From Campylobacter concisus (GTDB lineage: Bacteria > Campylobacterota > Campylobacteria > Campylobacterales > Campylobacteraceae), in NCBI RefSeq assembly GCF_003048405.1, contig NZ_PIQS01000001.1, positions 558,001 through 622,000 on the forward strand: 64,000 nt of DNA, in the 5' to 3' direction. Made by a program: the position numbers and the translations under genes. This document shows positions 6,797-15,763 of this stretch, one piece after another (the first letter of the stretch is position 1; each line of letters starts with the position of its first letter). The notes under the pieces are model-generated. The model was not told the origin of the DNA and did not search any database. It was given only the letters and a program-made list of their open reading frames with translations.

Positions 6797-9505
6797 ATGG
6801 ATTTTGAGGACCAAATATTAAGAACTTGTGAAATTATAGATAAAAATCTTGCAAATAATAACTTGTGTGATGAACGAGGATTCGTTAGTCAAGTTATCTT
6901 ATCTCAGCTTAGAAATTTAGTAGAGTATATTTTTCAAAAAATTCACTCCGGCGAAGAAAAAATAGATACTAATGAGTATCAGCAGACAATTAATGAAAAT
7001 GCTATTAAATACATCAAATCAAGGGGCGGAAATTTTACTTTTTTAATTCGTTTCCATAATTTTTTAGATAAATCTGTCTCACATTATACACTTACTGAAA
7101 ATTCATCTGAACGTTTAATGCTTAAGTATTTTATGTATTTGGTAGAGTGTAAAAATTTTTTAAGAGAGCGATATAAGATTGAAGTACTTAGAAATCTTGA
7201 CAAATTCCCGCTTAATTTAGATAAGAAATTTATGGAATATTATGAAAAGATTGCAGAGAAACTAGAAAATCAGGGTATTTTAAATAATTATTATAAAGAA
7301 AACGGTGTTTACTACATAACAAAAATAAAGCCATTTATTGTAAAAGGACAAATTTATTATGAAGTAACATTTGTTAATGCAGTAGATAATTTTAGTAAAT
7401 TTGATAAACTAATTGCATTTTGTAAATTTAGAATTTTTGATAATTATGCTGTCAATTTATGGATTCGTAATGAAAATATAGAAATTCTAAACAAATCACT
7501 GCAGGTAAAAATCATTGACAGTTGGGAAGTTTCTATTAGACCAGCTGAACTGCAAAATTTTGGTAAGATTTTTGAATGTAGTCAAAAAATAAATAGAACA
7601 AGCGAATATAAAGAATTAATGCGATTTTTGACACGGAAGAAAATTAGCCTAGTCGATTTGATTGATAGCTATGATTACCAAGATATAAAAAGAAACATTA
7701 TTTCTAAAGGACAAGTTTCGCATATTTTTGATATTTTAGATAAGGCAAAGGCAGTTACCGAAGATGGTAGAAATACAATTAGGTATTTACTACACAACTT
7801 ACGTAATCAAGTAATAAAAAAGCAGCTTCCAAACAATGAAGATAGATGCTTGTCAAATTTGGAGTTAAATTCAAAATGCCTCCCATTTGAGCAAATGCCG
7901 TTTGCTACATCTTTAATAAATCACAATCCTAACTTTTATGATTTGTTAGAATGTATAGATACAAGTGGAAGAGAACATGAATTATTTGCTAGAGCAGTAA
8001 AAAGTAGGATTGAAAATAGTGGAAGCCTGTTTGTTGATAAAAAGGAATTTAATTTCAACAATATAGATAATCTAAGATCTCAATTTAACTCAAAATTATG
8101 GACAGGAAACGAAAAGAATCCAAAAGGGCATACTGGTAGGAGAATTGAGGAATTTCAAAGTTACTTTTATATCAAAGAATATGTCGAAAAATCTATCGAA
8201 ATTATTGATGGGCTTGACAAATTGACACAGAGCGGTATTCAAAACTACTCAAATTCTGTAAAAGAGTGGATAAAGAAAAATTCGACGCTAATTGATGATA
8301 AAGAAAAAGAAAATATTGTTATTAATCTATTTGAGAAATCAAAAGTTGCTTTAATTTATGGAGCAGCCGGTACTGGTAAAACGACTTTAATCGATTACGT
8401 ATCACAATTTTTTAAAGAAAATAGTAAAATATTTTTAGCCAATACAAATACTGCGATAGATAATTTAAAAAGACGTATTTTTGCAGATTCAAATAGCGAA
8501 TTTAAAACGGTTGCTAAATTAATAGCGAGCAAAAATACAAAATGCGATATTTTAATTATCGATGAGTGTAGCACTATAAGCAATGACGATATGCAAAAAG
8601 TACTAAACAAAGTAGAATTTGGGCTCATTCTTTTAGTAGGAGACATATATCAGATAGAGGCAATATCTTTTGGAAATTGGTTTAAAATCGCTCCTAATTT
8701 TATTGGGAAAGTAGCCTTTAAACTTGAAAAAACATATAGAACAAAAGATAAAAAACTTTTAAAGCTTTGGGATGAAGTAAGAAGTTTTGGTGATTGTATT
8801 AGTGAAATTTTACAAAGAGAAAGCTATTCGCAAAAATTAGAAGATTTAAGTTTCGAAGCTAGTGATGATGAGATTGTTTTATGTCTTAATTACGATGGAT
8901 TATATGGTATTAATAACCTAAATACTATTTTACAAGAAACCAATAAAGCAAAAGCTGTAGAATGGGGTCTTCATAGATATAAGATCGACGATCCCATTTT
9001 GTTTAATGAGGTAGAAAGATTTAAACCGCTTATTTACAATAATATGAAAGGAAAAATTGTTAATATCGAGCCTGAAGAAAAACGAATTTGGTTTAGCATC
9101 GAACTTGAAAAATCAATAACTGGACTAGATGCACAAAAGTATGATTTTGAGTTATTGGAGAACAGCGATAAATCGGTGATAAAATTTTATGTTAATCAAT
9201 ACGGAACGGCTGATGAGGAGGGGAATCCTGAAAATAATGATGAAGAAACTGTTGTACCGTTCCATGTGGCATACGCCATTTCAATTCATAAAGCACAAGG
9301 TTTGGAGTACAAAACTGTAAAAGTAGTAATAAGTAGCGAAGTTGATGAAATGATAACGCATAATATTTTTTATACAGCAATAACCAGAGCGAAGGAAAAT
9401 CTACAAATATATTGGTCGCCGGAAGTCGAAAAGAAAATTCTAGAAAGCTTCAAAAAAAGAAACAGCAATAAAGATATTGATTTTTTGCAGAAATTAAAGA
9501 AATAA
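6797..9505 (+). CDS. Orphan SF1-like helicase/ATPase with large unknown N-terminal region
   Basis: A 902-residue protein. Residues 1 to about 480 match nothing I recognise. From about 520 there is a helicase core: Walker A GAAGTGKTT, Walker B LIIDEC near 583, LVGDIYQIEA near 610, an SF1 motif V-like HKAQGLEY near 831, and a YTAITRAKE motif VI near 858. This order is that of RecD/UvrD-type SF1 helicases. It is a single gene lying between two hairpins, low in GC, and inserted between two GC-rich blocks. It could be a phage-defence helicase or a repair protein; no partner nuclease is adjacent. Start chosen at the ATG after AGGAATAAAC. Confidence 0.75.
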   Translation: MDFEDQILRTCEIIDKNLANNNLCDERGFVSQVILSQLRNLVEYIFQKIHSGEEKIDTNEYQQTINENAIKYIKSRGGNFTFLIRFHNFLDKSVSHYTLTENSSERLMLKYFMYLVECKNFLRERYKIEVLRNLDKFPLNLDKKFMEYYEKIAEKLENQGILNNYYKENGVYYITKIKPFIVKGQIYYEVTFVNAVDNFSKFDKLIAFCKFRIFDNYAVNLWIRNENIEILNKSLQVKIIDSWEVSIRPAELQNFGKIFECSQKINRTSEYKELMRFLTRKKISLVDLIDSYDYQDIKRNIISKGQVSHIFDILDKAKAVTEDGRNTIRYLLHNLRNQVIKKQLPNNEDRCLSNLELNSKCLPFEQMPFATSLINHNPNFYDLLECIDTSGREHELFARAVKSRIENSGSLFVDKKEFNFNNIDNLRSQFNSKLWTGNEKNPKGHTGRRIEEFQSYFYIKEYVEKSIEIIDGLDKLTQSGIQNYSNSVKEWIKKNSTLIDDKEKENIVINLFEKSKVALIYGAAGTGKTTLIDYVSQFFKENSKIFLANTNTAIDNLKRRIFADSNSEFKTVAKLIASKNTKCDILIIDECSTISNDDMQKVLNKVEFGLILLVGDIYQIEAISFGNWFKIAPNFIGKVAFKLEKTYRTKDKKLLKLWDEVRSFGDCISEILQRESYSQKLEDLSFEASDDEIVLCLNYDGLYGINNLNTILQETNKAKAVEWGLHRYKIDDPILFNEVERFKPLIYNNMKGKIVNIEPEEKRIWFSIELEKSITGLDAQKYDFELLENSDKSVIKFYVNQYGTADEEGNPENNDEETVVPFHVAYAISIHKAQGLEYKTVKVVISSEVDEMITHNIFYTAITRAKENLQIYWSPEVEKKILESFKKRNSNKDIDFLQKLKK

Positions 9506-9506
9506 A

Positions 9507-9526
9507 AGCCGCCCGCAAGACGGCTT
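9507..9526. terminator. Bidirectional terminator between convergent genes
   Basis: The arms AAGCCG and CGGCTT enclose a 9-nt loop. The + side is followed by AAATTTTAT and the minus side by a T-rich TTTATTTCTTT stretch. It sits exactly between the ends of the helicase gene and the minus-strand propeller gene, so it probably serves both. Confidence 0.65.
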
Positions 9527-9531
9527 AAATT

Positions 9532-10419
9532 TTATCTCTCGAAAATAAAAATTTTATTCACACCGTCCTCTCTGGACGCGACGTAGAATTTACTCTCTTT
9601 GATAGCGAGCGCATGGGCATCGCTCGCGCCTTCAAAGCTATAAATCTCCACGATCTTTCTGCTGCGCGGATCAAGCTTTAGGATGCTTGAGTATTGCTTC
9701 GAGAGTAGATAAACAAACTCGCCGCTCGCATCCATACCCGTGATATAGTAGTCGTTTATATCCCTGCCGTCCTTTACGCCGAGAGCCTCATCGAAGCTCG
9801 GCACGAACTCGGTCGAGAGCAGATTATCGGCGTCACTAAAGCTCGCCACGCTCCAGCTTTGCTTGATGTCATCGGGTACGCTCGCGATGAAAAACTCACC
9901 ATAGAAATCCGAGTGATCCCATGAAAGGATGAACTGCTGTTTGGCGCGCACAGTGGAGTAGCGGTCCTTGAAATCGAGCGTGAAATTTTCGTATCCGTCG
10001 TGCAGATAGCGCCACGCTTTGTTCGCTTCCTCTTTACTTTGATTCGGTGCGGGTTTGAAAAACTCATAGGTTTTATTATAGCTCATGAGCCCTACCGAGC
10101 CTTTAAAAAAACTCGCTGCGACGGTCTCCTCCATTTGGATTATCCAATCGGGTGTGCTTCGTAGATAGTTTTTTACGGTTTTTAGCTCGCCGTCCATTTC
10201 GTAGAGCTCGAATTTTAGCGTACCGAGCAAGAAGCTTCCGCTTGCCGCGTCGTAGTCAAGCCCCGTGACGGGATTATTGTTGTTTAAATTTGGCGTTACC
10301 TCGCCGATTTTGCGTAGCGGCGTTAAATTTACCACTGCGCCATCCGCAGGATTTAGATTAAACTCGCCGCCCAGCGCTAGTGCAGCGCACAAAAGGGTTA
10401 AGGTTAAAATTTTTCTCAT
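9532..10419 (-). CDS. Exported beta-propeller-like protein, detached DsbI C-terminal domain, copy 2
   Basis: A 295-residue paralogue of the protein at 1368-2261, with a signal peptide (MRKILTLTLLCAALALGG) and the same motifs: NPVTGLDYD, VGLMSYNKTYEF, KQQFILSWDHS, NDYYITGMD, FYVASRE. It starts 9 bp after the stop of the second dsbI and is in the same minus-strand operon. The DNA is much richer in GC than copy 1, so the two copies did not arise by a recent tandem duplication; acquisition from a GC-richer relative is more likely. The function is inferred from the propeller domain of C. jejuni DsbI. Confidence 0.6.
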   Translation of the reverse strand: MRKILTLTLLCAALALGGEFNLNPADGAVVNLTPLRKIGEVTPNLNNNNPVTGLDYDAASGSFLLGTLKFELYEMDGELKTVKNYLRSTPDWIIQMEETVAASFFKGSVGLMSYNKTYEFFKPAPNQSKEEANKAWRYLHDGYENFTLDFKDRYSTVRAKQQFILSWDHSDFYGEFFIASVPDDIKQSWSVASFSDADNLLSTEFVPSFDEALGVKDGRDINDYYITGMDASGEFVYLLSKQYSSILKLDPRSRKIVEIYSFEGASDAHALAIKESKFYVASREDGVNKIFIFER

Positions 10420-10428
10420 ATCGCGACC

Positions 10429-11184
10429 TCACTTCGGTAAATTCGGTAGTTTTGGATTCCAGCTTTCGCGAAAATCAATTTCGGTTTCTTCCCAGTGATC
10501 AAGCTCCCAAAACCACTTTGACGGATCGATGCTCATGCGCGAAGGCGTCGCGGAGGCTAGATAGGGCGGAGGGCCTGCCGTGATGAAAGCCTGGACGCAG
10601 TTAAAAGCCATGATGATAGCAAAGGCCACCACGGCTATCTTGCCTAGCGCAAATTTGGGTAAAACCGCGCCGTATGCGCCCTCTTCGCTTTTTTGCATTA
10701 TTTTACCTACGTTTTTGCCTAGCAGCAAAATCACACCCAAAAATATAATGACGCAAAAATGTACCACTACGACCCAAAACTGCGTGTGTGCGCCTAAAAT
10801 TTCAAGCCCGAAGCCCTGCTTGATGTCGAGGTAGCCGCCGCCCGTGCCGTCAAGGCTATAGTGTAAAAAGCCGTCGTAAAGCCCAAGGCACGCTAAAAAG
10901 AGGATTGCAGCGAGGTATTTGACCTTAAGGCCGTATCTAACGATAACTAGCGCCATAAACGAGATCGCTACCATGCAAAATCTCTCATGCCAACACATAA
11001 TGCAGGGACTATCGCCCATACCAAAGCCCAAAACAAGGCATGCGATACCTACCGGCAAAGCGATGAGAGCGAGCGCCGCGAGGGCAAAAAGGTTGAAAAA
11101 TAGCTTCTCATCATCGCCCCAGCCCGCAGAAATTTCGGTGCTGCGGGTGAAGCTTTGAGACATTTTATCTTGCATACTTTCCAT
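10429..11184 (-). CDS. dsbI: DsbI, DsbB-family thiol oxidoreductase, copy 2
   Basis: A 251-residue paralogue of the protein at 647-1357. It carries the redox motif CIMC (GDSPCIMCWHERF) and the shared GGYLDIKQGFGLEILGAHTQFW and GPPPYLAS...SRMSIDPSKWFWE-type blocks. It has an extra hydrophilic N-terminus of about 15 residues. Like copy 1 it lacks a second periplasmic cysteine pair. The ribosome site TAGGAG overlaps the stop codon of the upstream small gene, with 9 nt between the stop and this ATG, suggesting translational coupling. GC-rich composition. Confidence 0.87.
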   Translation of the reverse strand: MESMQDKMSQSFTRSTEISAGWGDDEKLFFNLFALAALALIALPVGIACLVLGFGMGDSPCIMCWHERFCMVAISFMALVIVRYGLKVKYLAAILFLACLGLYDGFLHYSLDGTGGGYLDIKQGFGLEILGAHTQFWVVVVHFCVIIFLGVILLLGKNVGKIMQKSEEGAYGAVLPKFALGKIAVVAFAIIMAFNCVQAFITAGPPPYLASATPSRMSIDPSKWFWELDHWEETEIDFRESWNPKLPNLPK

Positions 11185-11193
11185 CGCTCGCTC

Positions 11194-11361
11194 CTAGAAA
11201 TTTCCCATAGGCACGACGGCAAATTTATTTACCCATGCCATCATGATGACGAGTATCGCGACACCTGCAATACCAAAGCCCATAACCGCGCGCTTTTTCT
11301 CAGGCTTGAGCCACAGCAAAAGAGCTGCGACGAAAAACATAAGAACCATTAAAAATTCCAT
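11194..11361 (-). CDS. dba: Dba-like small membrane protein, copy 2
   Basis: A 55-residue protein (MEFLMVLMFFVAALLLW..., ending VPMGNF) with two hydrophobic helices. It has the same length as copy 1 at 470-637. A longer start at 11394 is possible but less likely: the ATG at 11361 follows AGGAGAAAAC and aligns with copy 1. It heads the minus-strand operon dba-dsbI-propeller. Confidence 0.75.
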   Translation of the reverse strand: MEFLMVLMFFVAALLLWLKPEKKRAVMGFGIAGVAILVIMMAWVNKFAVVPMGNF

Positions 11362-11394
11362 GTTTTCTCCTTTCTTGCTGAAATTTAATATCAT

Positions 11395-11672
11395 AAAATA
11401 TTAGGCTTTTATTTATTAAATATACATTAAAAAATATATTTTTACAAGTATAAATATATTTTTTTGTTATATTTTTATGCTATTAAAATATATATTACTA
11501 ATAATTTTTTTATATTAAAGCTTATTTTAAACTTATTTCAGGCGTGTTAATTTGATTTTGCTCTTGTAGGTTTGTGCAATTGAAATTAATAAGAGATTTA
11601 ACAAGCAGTAAGAAGAAGTCATAACTAAACGCTTAATTTGTCTTGAGTCAAGGTGATTTTTCCACAATTGCT
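11395..11672. other. AT-rich intergenic region, upstream of dba copy 2
   Basis: The part next to dba is extremely AT-rich (runs of AAATATATTTTT) and resembles the region upstream of dba copy 1; it should hold the promoter. The rest has no coding frame I can support. Confidence 0.35.
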
Positions 11673-11718
11673 TTTTATACTAGCAATAGTTTATTGCCAA
11701 AGTAGTGCTAGTATAAAA
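11673..11718. repeat. 13-bp perfect inverted repeat at end of ATPase gene
   Basis: TTTTATACTAGCA at 11673-11685 and its exact complement at 11706-11718 are separated by 20 nt. The right arm overlaps the stop codon of the minus-strand ATPase gene. It may act as a transcription terminator, though no clear T-run follows on the minus strand, or it may mark an element boundary. Confidence 0.5.
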
Positions 11719-12904
11719 ACCCAAACAGCCAAAGTGGAATTGTATTTCCAACCCCTACTTCAATATCATCTGCCGCTATAAAAGAATTTGGCATATCCTT
11801 AATCTGCTCAAAGCCTTTTTTAGCTCCGCCAATTTCAAAGACAAACTCTCCCACTATAAAATCTCCATTTTTACCAGAGTAAATTTCAGTGATATTTCCA
11901 AGCTGATTGGCAAAGAAAGTTTCTCTCACATTGCCCATATCGGGATTATTTAGATACATTAAATTTGTATTTTCAAGGTAAATTTTGTCCGCCTTATCCA
12001 TATTTTTTATAGCTAGCTCGTTTTTCATTAAAAGCCTTATTAGCCCAGCACTATCAAGCATAGCAAGATACTCTTTTAGTGTTCTATCGTCTTTTATATC
12101 AACAAGTGATTTTAGACTTGAGTAGTTTGGTTGATACGGGACATTTGTACTTATAGCATGAGTTAGGATTTTTAGCTTTCTTGCCGTGTTGCCGTTTAAA
12201 TTTGGATATATACTTAAAAGATCGCTATCTATAGTTGCTTCTATGCTTTGTCTTAGAGTCTGATAAAAGGCCATATCATTTTGCATATCATTATAATATG
12301 GATAGTAGCCTACCTTTAGATACTCTCTAAAAAGCTTAATGACGGCTAGCTCTTTTTGTTTTAAAGTATTAATAATATCAATAGCCATATCCTGATGATT
12401 TGCAAGTAAATTTGCAAGCTTGGCTGCCTCCAAATTTATACCATATCTTAACCCTAGATATTCCCTAAAACTCATTCCGCTCATCTTATACACTATTGCT
12501 CTTCTACTTAGATCATGAGAGCTTTTTAGTACCTCAAGAGCGGACGAGCCAGTAGCTACTATGTTTAACTCTTTAAAATTATCATAGGCAAATTTCAATA
12601 CAGCCGATATATCTTTACCCTTATGAATCTCATCTAGGTATAGATATTTGCCACCAATTAGAACAAACTCTCTTATGATTGAGGTTATATCGTTTGATAT
12701 CTCTATGTCATCTAGGCTTAGGTAAAGACTATTTTTGTTTTTACTAGCTAGCTGAGCCAGAGTGGTTGTTTTACCTATACCTCTTTGCCCAAGAATAACA
12801 ATAAGCCTATGAGATAAATCTTTAGAATCTATAAAGTATCTTTTAAATTTATGGTTATTTAACCTTATAAGGTCATTGCTCTTTAAAAAAAGTTGATCTA
12901 GCAT
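11708..12904 (-). CDS. AAA ATPase with DUF4143-type C-terminus
   Basis: A 398-residue protein when started at the ATG at 12904, which follows AGGGA; the longer frame to 13024 adds an implausible Tyr/Ile-rich leader. Walker A is GQRGIGKTT (about residues 39-47), Walker B YLYLDEIHK (about 87-95), followed by a sensor-like VATGSSAL and the family block MSGMSFREYL. The C-terminus (VGEFVFEIGGAKKG) fits the nuclease-like fold of DUF4143 proteins. Proteins of this type are common on mobile elements and their role is mostly unknown. It lies just downstream of the integrase gene. Confidence 0.75.
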   Translation of the reverse strand: MLDQLFLKSNDLIRLNNHKFKRYFIDSKDLSHRLIVILGQRGIGKTTTLAQLASKNKNSLYLSLDDIEISNDITSIIREFVLIGGKYLYLDEIHKGKDISAVLKFAYDNFKELNIVATGSSALEVLKSSHDLSRRAIVYKMSGMSFREYLGLRYGINLEAAKLANLLANHQDMAIDIINTLKQKELAVIKLFREYLKVGYYPYYNDMQNDMAFYQTLRQSIEATIDSDLLSIYPNLNGNTARKLKILTHAISTNVPYQPNYSSLKSLVDIKDDRTLKEYLAMLDSAGLIRLLMKNELAIKNMDKADKIYLENTNLMYLNNPDMGNVRETFFANQLGNITEIYSGKNGDFIVGEFVFEIGGAKKGFEQIKDMPNSFIAADDIEVGVGNTIPLWLFGFLY

Positions 12905-13041
12905 AGCATATCCCTGAATTATGTAATACAATACAATTATATCATAAAAATATATGTAATATACTACAAATGTGGTTGATCTTAAAAGTATAAACCCTTC
13001 TTTATTGTAAACGGCTATATACATTTACAATCAAAAAGCGC

Positions 13042-15183
13042 TCACCCTTCCCCTCCTTGATTAAATTTTACCTCTTCAACTAGATCCTTTAGAATTTTAG
13101 GAGTTACTGGTTCACCATAAGTATTCATAGTGATCTTATATTGTTGTTCATGTCCTACAAGGGCAGCTATATGTTCAACCCTCTGGCCACTTTGGATGAG
13201 CTTGTTTATGAATGTGTGTCTAAATGAGTGAAATGTCCTTGTCTTATCACTATCTTTTATAACTTTAGTATTGATCTTTTTTCTAAAATACTCAGAAAAG
13301 TCTTTATTATCACAGCTAAATAACCTAACAGCTTTGCTGCATTTCCTAGCTAGCTTCTTTTTGCTCTCTATAAATTCAAACAGCCCAATGCTACTTAGCT
13401 TAGAGTGGATAGGAACAATCCTAGCAGAGTTTCTAGTCTTTAAAGTCTTACTCTTGCCCGTTTTTACATCTATTTTTGTATTTAAACTAAAGCATACTAT
13501 GTTATATTTTTCAACTATGTCATCTGTGTTTAGCTGGATTATCTCATTTAGTCTCATGCCAGAGTAAGCTGCTATATGAGTAACGAAAAATAGCTCATCT
13601 TTGCTAATCCTCTGACTTTTAGTATCACCACTTGATCTAATCTTACTCACAATATCCAAAAGCGCGTTTACGTCACTATCTTCATAAGGGTTTTTATTTG
13701 TAACATCATCTTGGTTTATGTTTATTTGCAGATCTATAGCTGGATTCTTATCTATATAGTCACTATCGTAGCAGTATTTAAAAAACTCACTAACTCTAAC
13801 AATATACTTCTTGATGGTTGATTTAGAAATTTTTGGTCTATCCTTTGCTAAAGCTATGATCTCATCTAAGCTTTTATCTTTATAGAGACTATTTTGAGAG
13901 AGCTTGGTTGGTAGTTGTAGCAAGATATTTCTAAAATTTAGCAAGTCATCTCTTTTTATCTTTTTGATATCTAGCTCGTCGCCAAATTTCATAGACATTA
14001 GCCGTCCTACATGTCCAACAAGGCCAAATGTGCTATCACTCCAATTGTTTGAAATACTCGTGTTTGATACATAGTTTTCAAATGCACTCTTTAGTGTGAC
14101 CATGTCAGCTTTACTCTCGCTTTTGGTAGATGAGACTAGCTGTGATTTAAAGCTTTTAGCTCTATTTGAGAAGAGCTTTTGAAAGAAATTTATAGCTTCA
14201 TTGAAAGTCATACCACTAGCATCACTTGTATCATCTATCTCAAGGTCTTTAGCCTCAATGTCACTTAAAACTATGCCCTTATCTTCATATTTATCTGCCT
14301 TATATAGCTTCACCTGACCACCAAAGGTAGGATCATTTAAATTTCCATACCCAAATTTTAGATCATCACTTAGCTCGTTGTCTCCATCTGGCAATAACTC
14401 ACAACCAAATATTCTTAGGATATCGTTTTGTGTGAGTGCGCCTTTTTGCTTAGCTAGCTCATTTATAGCATCTCTTAGCTCACCAACAGAGTGTTTTAAG
14501 GACTTTTTAGTAAAAGGTAGCACCAAATCCTGCCTTTTTAAAGTCTCTATGTCGTCTTGATAGCTATGCAAGTTACTATCTTTAACGCATTTTGCTATCT
14601 CGTCTTTGGTGCCATTATCTAAATTTGTGCTCTTATGTTTTTTACCAAGTGGCACAAATGCTTGTTGCTTATCATTTAGTAGCTTTTGGTTTTTGCACAT
14701 CTTATATGATATGTGATTTATGTTATCTATCGTTGCCTCAAGCACTCTTTTACCAAGAAGCTTTTTGGTGTGAGGATCGGCGCAAGATAGCTTTTTACAG
14801 ATCTCATCAACCTCTTTTGATATGACACTGGGCAAGCTATCTTCTTTTAAACTCTGTTTTAAAAACAAATTTAGTGATAGTAGTCCATCTAAATTTATAT
14901 ATCTGCCAAGCATATCATGCTCTTTGATACTTTTGGCCTCCTTGGCTTTTAAAAGCATAAGCACCAAGTGCTCTATAAGTTCGCTGCTCAAATTCATCTT
15001 CCATGCCTTTTTGATCGCGTTAAAAATTATAGAGTAGATCTTAGCACGATTTTTTGCTGTATCAAAGCGTTTTGTGAGGAAGGAGGTTATATATTCGGTT
15101 TTATTACCAAAATATGGCCTTAGATATAGTGGTATAGCTACTCTAAAGTAGTATATGCCATTTCGTTTGACTAGATATTGCAT
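13042..15183 (-). CDS. Tyrosine recombinase/integrase, large type
   Basis: A 713-residue phage-type integrase. The N-terminus (MQYLVKRNGIYYFRVAIP) is an arm-binding-like domain typical of large integrases. The catalytic domain holds the arginine in AYSGMRLNEI (about 543), HSFRHT (about 653), LVGHE (about 674) and the tyrosine in MNTYGE (about 688). All expected active-site residues are present, so it looks functional. Its start lies 108 bp from a tRNA-Met 3' fragment at 15292-15336, the likely attachment site. The gene marks one end of an integrated element. Confidence 0.9.
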   Translation of the reverse strand: MQYLVKRNGIYYFRVAIPLYLRPYFGNKTEYITSFLTKRFDTAKNRAKIYSIIFNAIKKAWKMNLSSELIEHLVLMLLKAKEAKSIKEHDMLGRYINLDGLLSLNLFLKQSLKEDSLPSVISKEVDEICKKLSCADPHTKKLLGKRVLEATIDNINHISYKMCKNQKLLNDKQQAFVPLGKKHKSTNLDNGTKDEIAKCVKDSNLHSYQDDIETLKRQDLVLPFTKKSLKHSVGELRDAINELAKQKGALTQNDILRIFGCELLPDGDNELSDDLKFGYGNLNDPTFGGQVKLYKADKYEDKGIVLSDIEAKDLEIDDTSDASGMTFNEAINFFQKLFSNRAKSFKSQLVSSTKSESKADMVTLKSAFENYVSNTSISNNWSDSTFGLVGHVGRLMSMKFGDELDIKKIKRDDLLNFRNILLQLPTKLSQNSLYKDKSLDEIIALAKDRPKISKSTIKKYIVRVSEFFKYCYDSDYIDKNPAIDLQININQDDVTNKNPYEDSDVNALLDIVSKIRSSGDTKSQRISKDELFFVTHIAAYSGMRLNEIIQLNTDDIVEKYNIVCFSLNTKIDVKTGKSKTLKTRNSARIVPIHSKLSSIGLFEFIESKKKLARKCSKAVRLFSCDNKDFSEYFRKKINTKVIKDSDKTRTFHSFRHTFINKLIQSGQRVEHIAALVGHEQQYKITMNTYGEPVTPKILKDLVEEVKFNQGGEG

Positions 15184-15291
15184 CTTTGTTACCTATGCAA
15201 TATAACTTTGTAGCAAAATGTAGCAGATATCTAGTGTGAAACTAGCTGTGTGCCGTCTTTTTGGTGCTTACACAAGGTTTATTTTTAAACC

Positions 15292-15336
15292 CTCATAAGC
15301 CGGAGGTCGGGAGTTCAAGTCTCCCCCGTGACACCA
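15292..15336 (+). repeat. tRNA-Met 3' fragment, likely att site
   Basis: The stretch reads as the 3' part of a tRNA: anticodon loop CTCATAA (CAT anticodon), 3' anticodon strand GCCGG, T-arm GGGAG-TTCAAGT-CTCCC, 3' acceptor strand CCGTGAC, discriminator A and CCA. No matching 5' half lies upstream (the bases before it do not pair), so it is a fragment rather than a gene. Such fragments form when an element integrates into a tRNA 3' end. The orientation implies that the element lies to its left, where the integrase is. Confidence 0.75.
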
Positions 15337-15682
15337 TAACACCCCATTTTAGGCACTAGCAGTGATGCTTTTGTTCTTTCCCTTTCTTTAAAATTTCCTT
15401 TAAGAGTGGAACACTTAGTTACTAAAGTGGGACAGTCTCTTAAAAATTCCAATGATTATAAAGCCATCACCCTTTTAATACCATAAAAATAAATTCGCTT
15501 TAAATTTCTACTCCTGGCTTTTTATCTCAAACTCCTTTAAATACGTACTTTTAATCTCCATTATTTTAATATTTTTAATTTTTTTCTTGAAAAATAAACT
15601 TTTTTACAAAAATTTGCATTTCTAGCTAAAATTTTTTCCAAAATTGGTGTAATTACTATAAATATCTTTTAAAAGGATAAAA
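15337..15682. other. Intergenic stretch without a supported gene
   Basis: About 350 AT-rich bases between the tRNA fragment and the toxin-like genes. I see no coding frame or stable terminator. A promoter for the next genes probably lies in its right half. Confidence 0.4.
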
Positions 15683-15763
15683 ATGAAAAAATTTTCATTA
15701 ATAGTAACCAGCACCGCTAGTATGAAAGAGAGTATATATATTGAGGTGATTTTTTATGGCTAA
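15683..15763 (+). CDS. Possible 26-residue leader peptide
   Basis: ATG at 15683 follows a good AAAAGGATAA ribosome site and encodes a 26-residue peptide beginning MKKFSLIVTSTASM. Its stop overlaps the start of the next frame by 8 bp, suggesting coupling. It is too short to assign and may be the remnant of a longer N-terminus. Confidence 0.3.
   Translation: MKKFSLIVTSTASMKESIYIEVIFYG

Noticed and set aside
10265..10834. Plus-strand open frames over dsbI copy 2 and its propeller gene
   Set aside because: They are antisense shadows in GC-rich DNA; the minus-strand genes have paralogues and ribosome sites.
12905..13024. 40-codon N-terminal extension of the ATPase
   Set aside because: Composition is untypical (Tyr/Ile-rich), and the ATG at 12904 has a good ribosome site followed by a normal family start.
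15250..15336. Complete tRNA gene
   Set aside because: The bases 5' of the anticodon loop do not form the D-arm, anticodon stem or acceptor strand; only the 3' part is tRNA-like.
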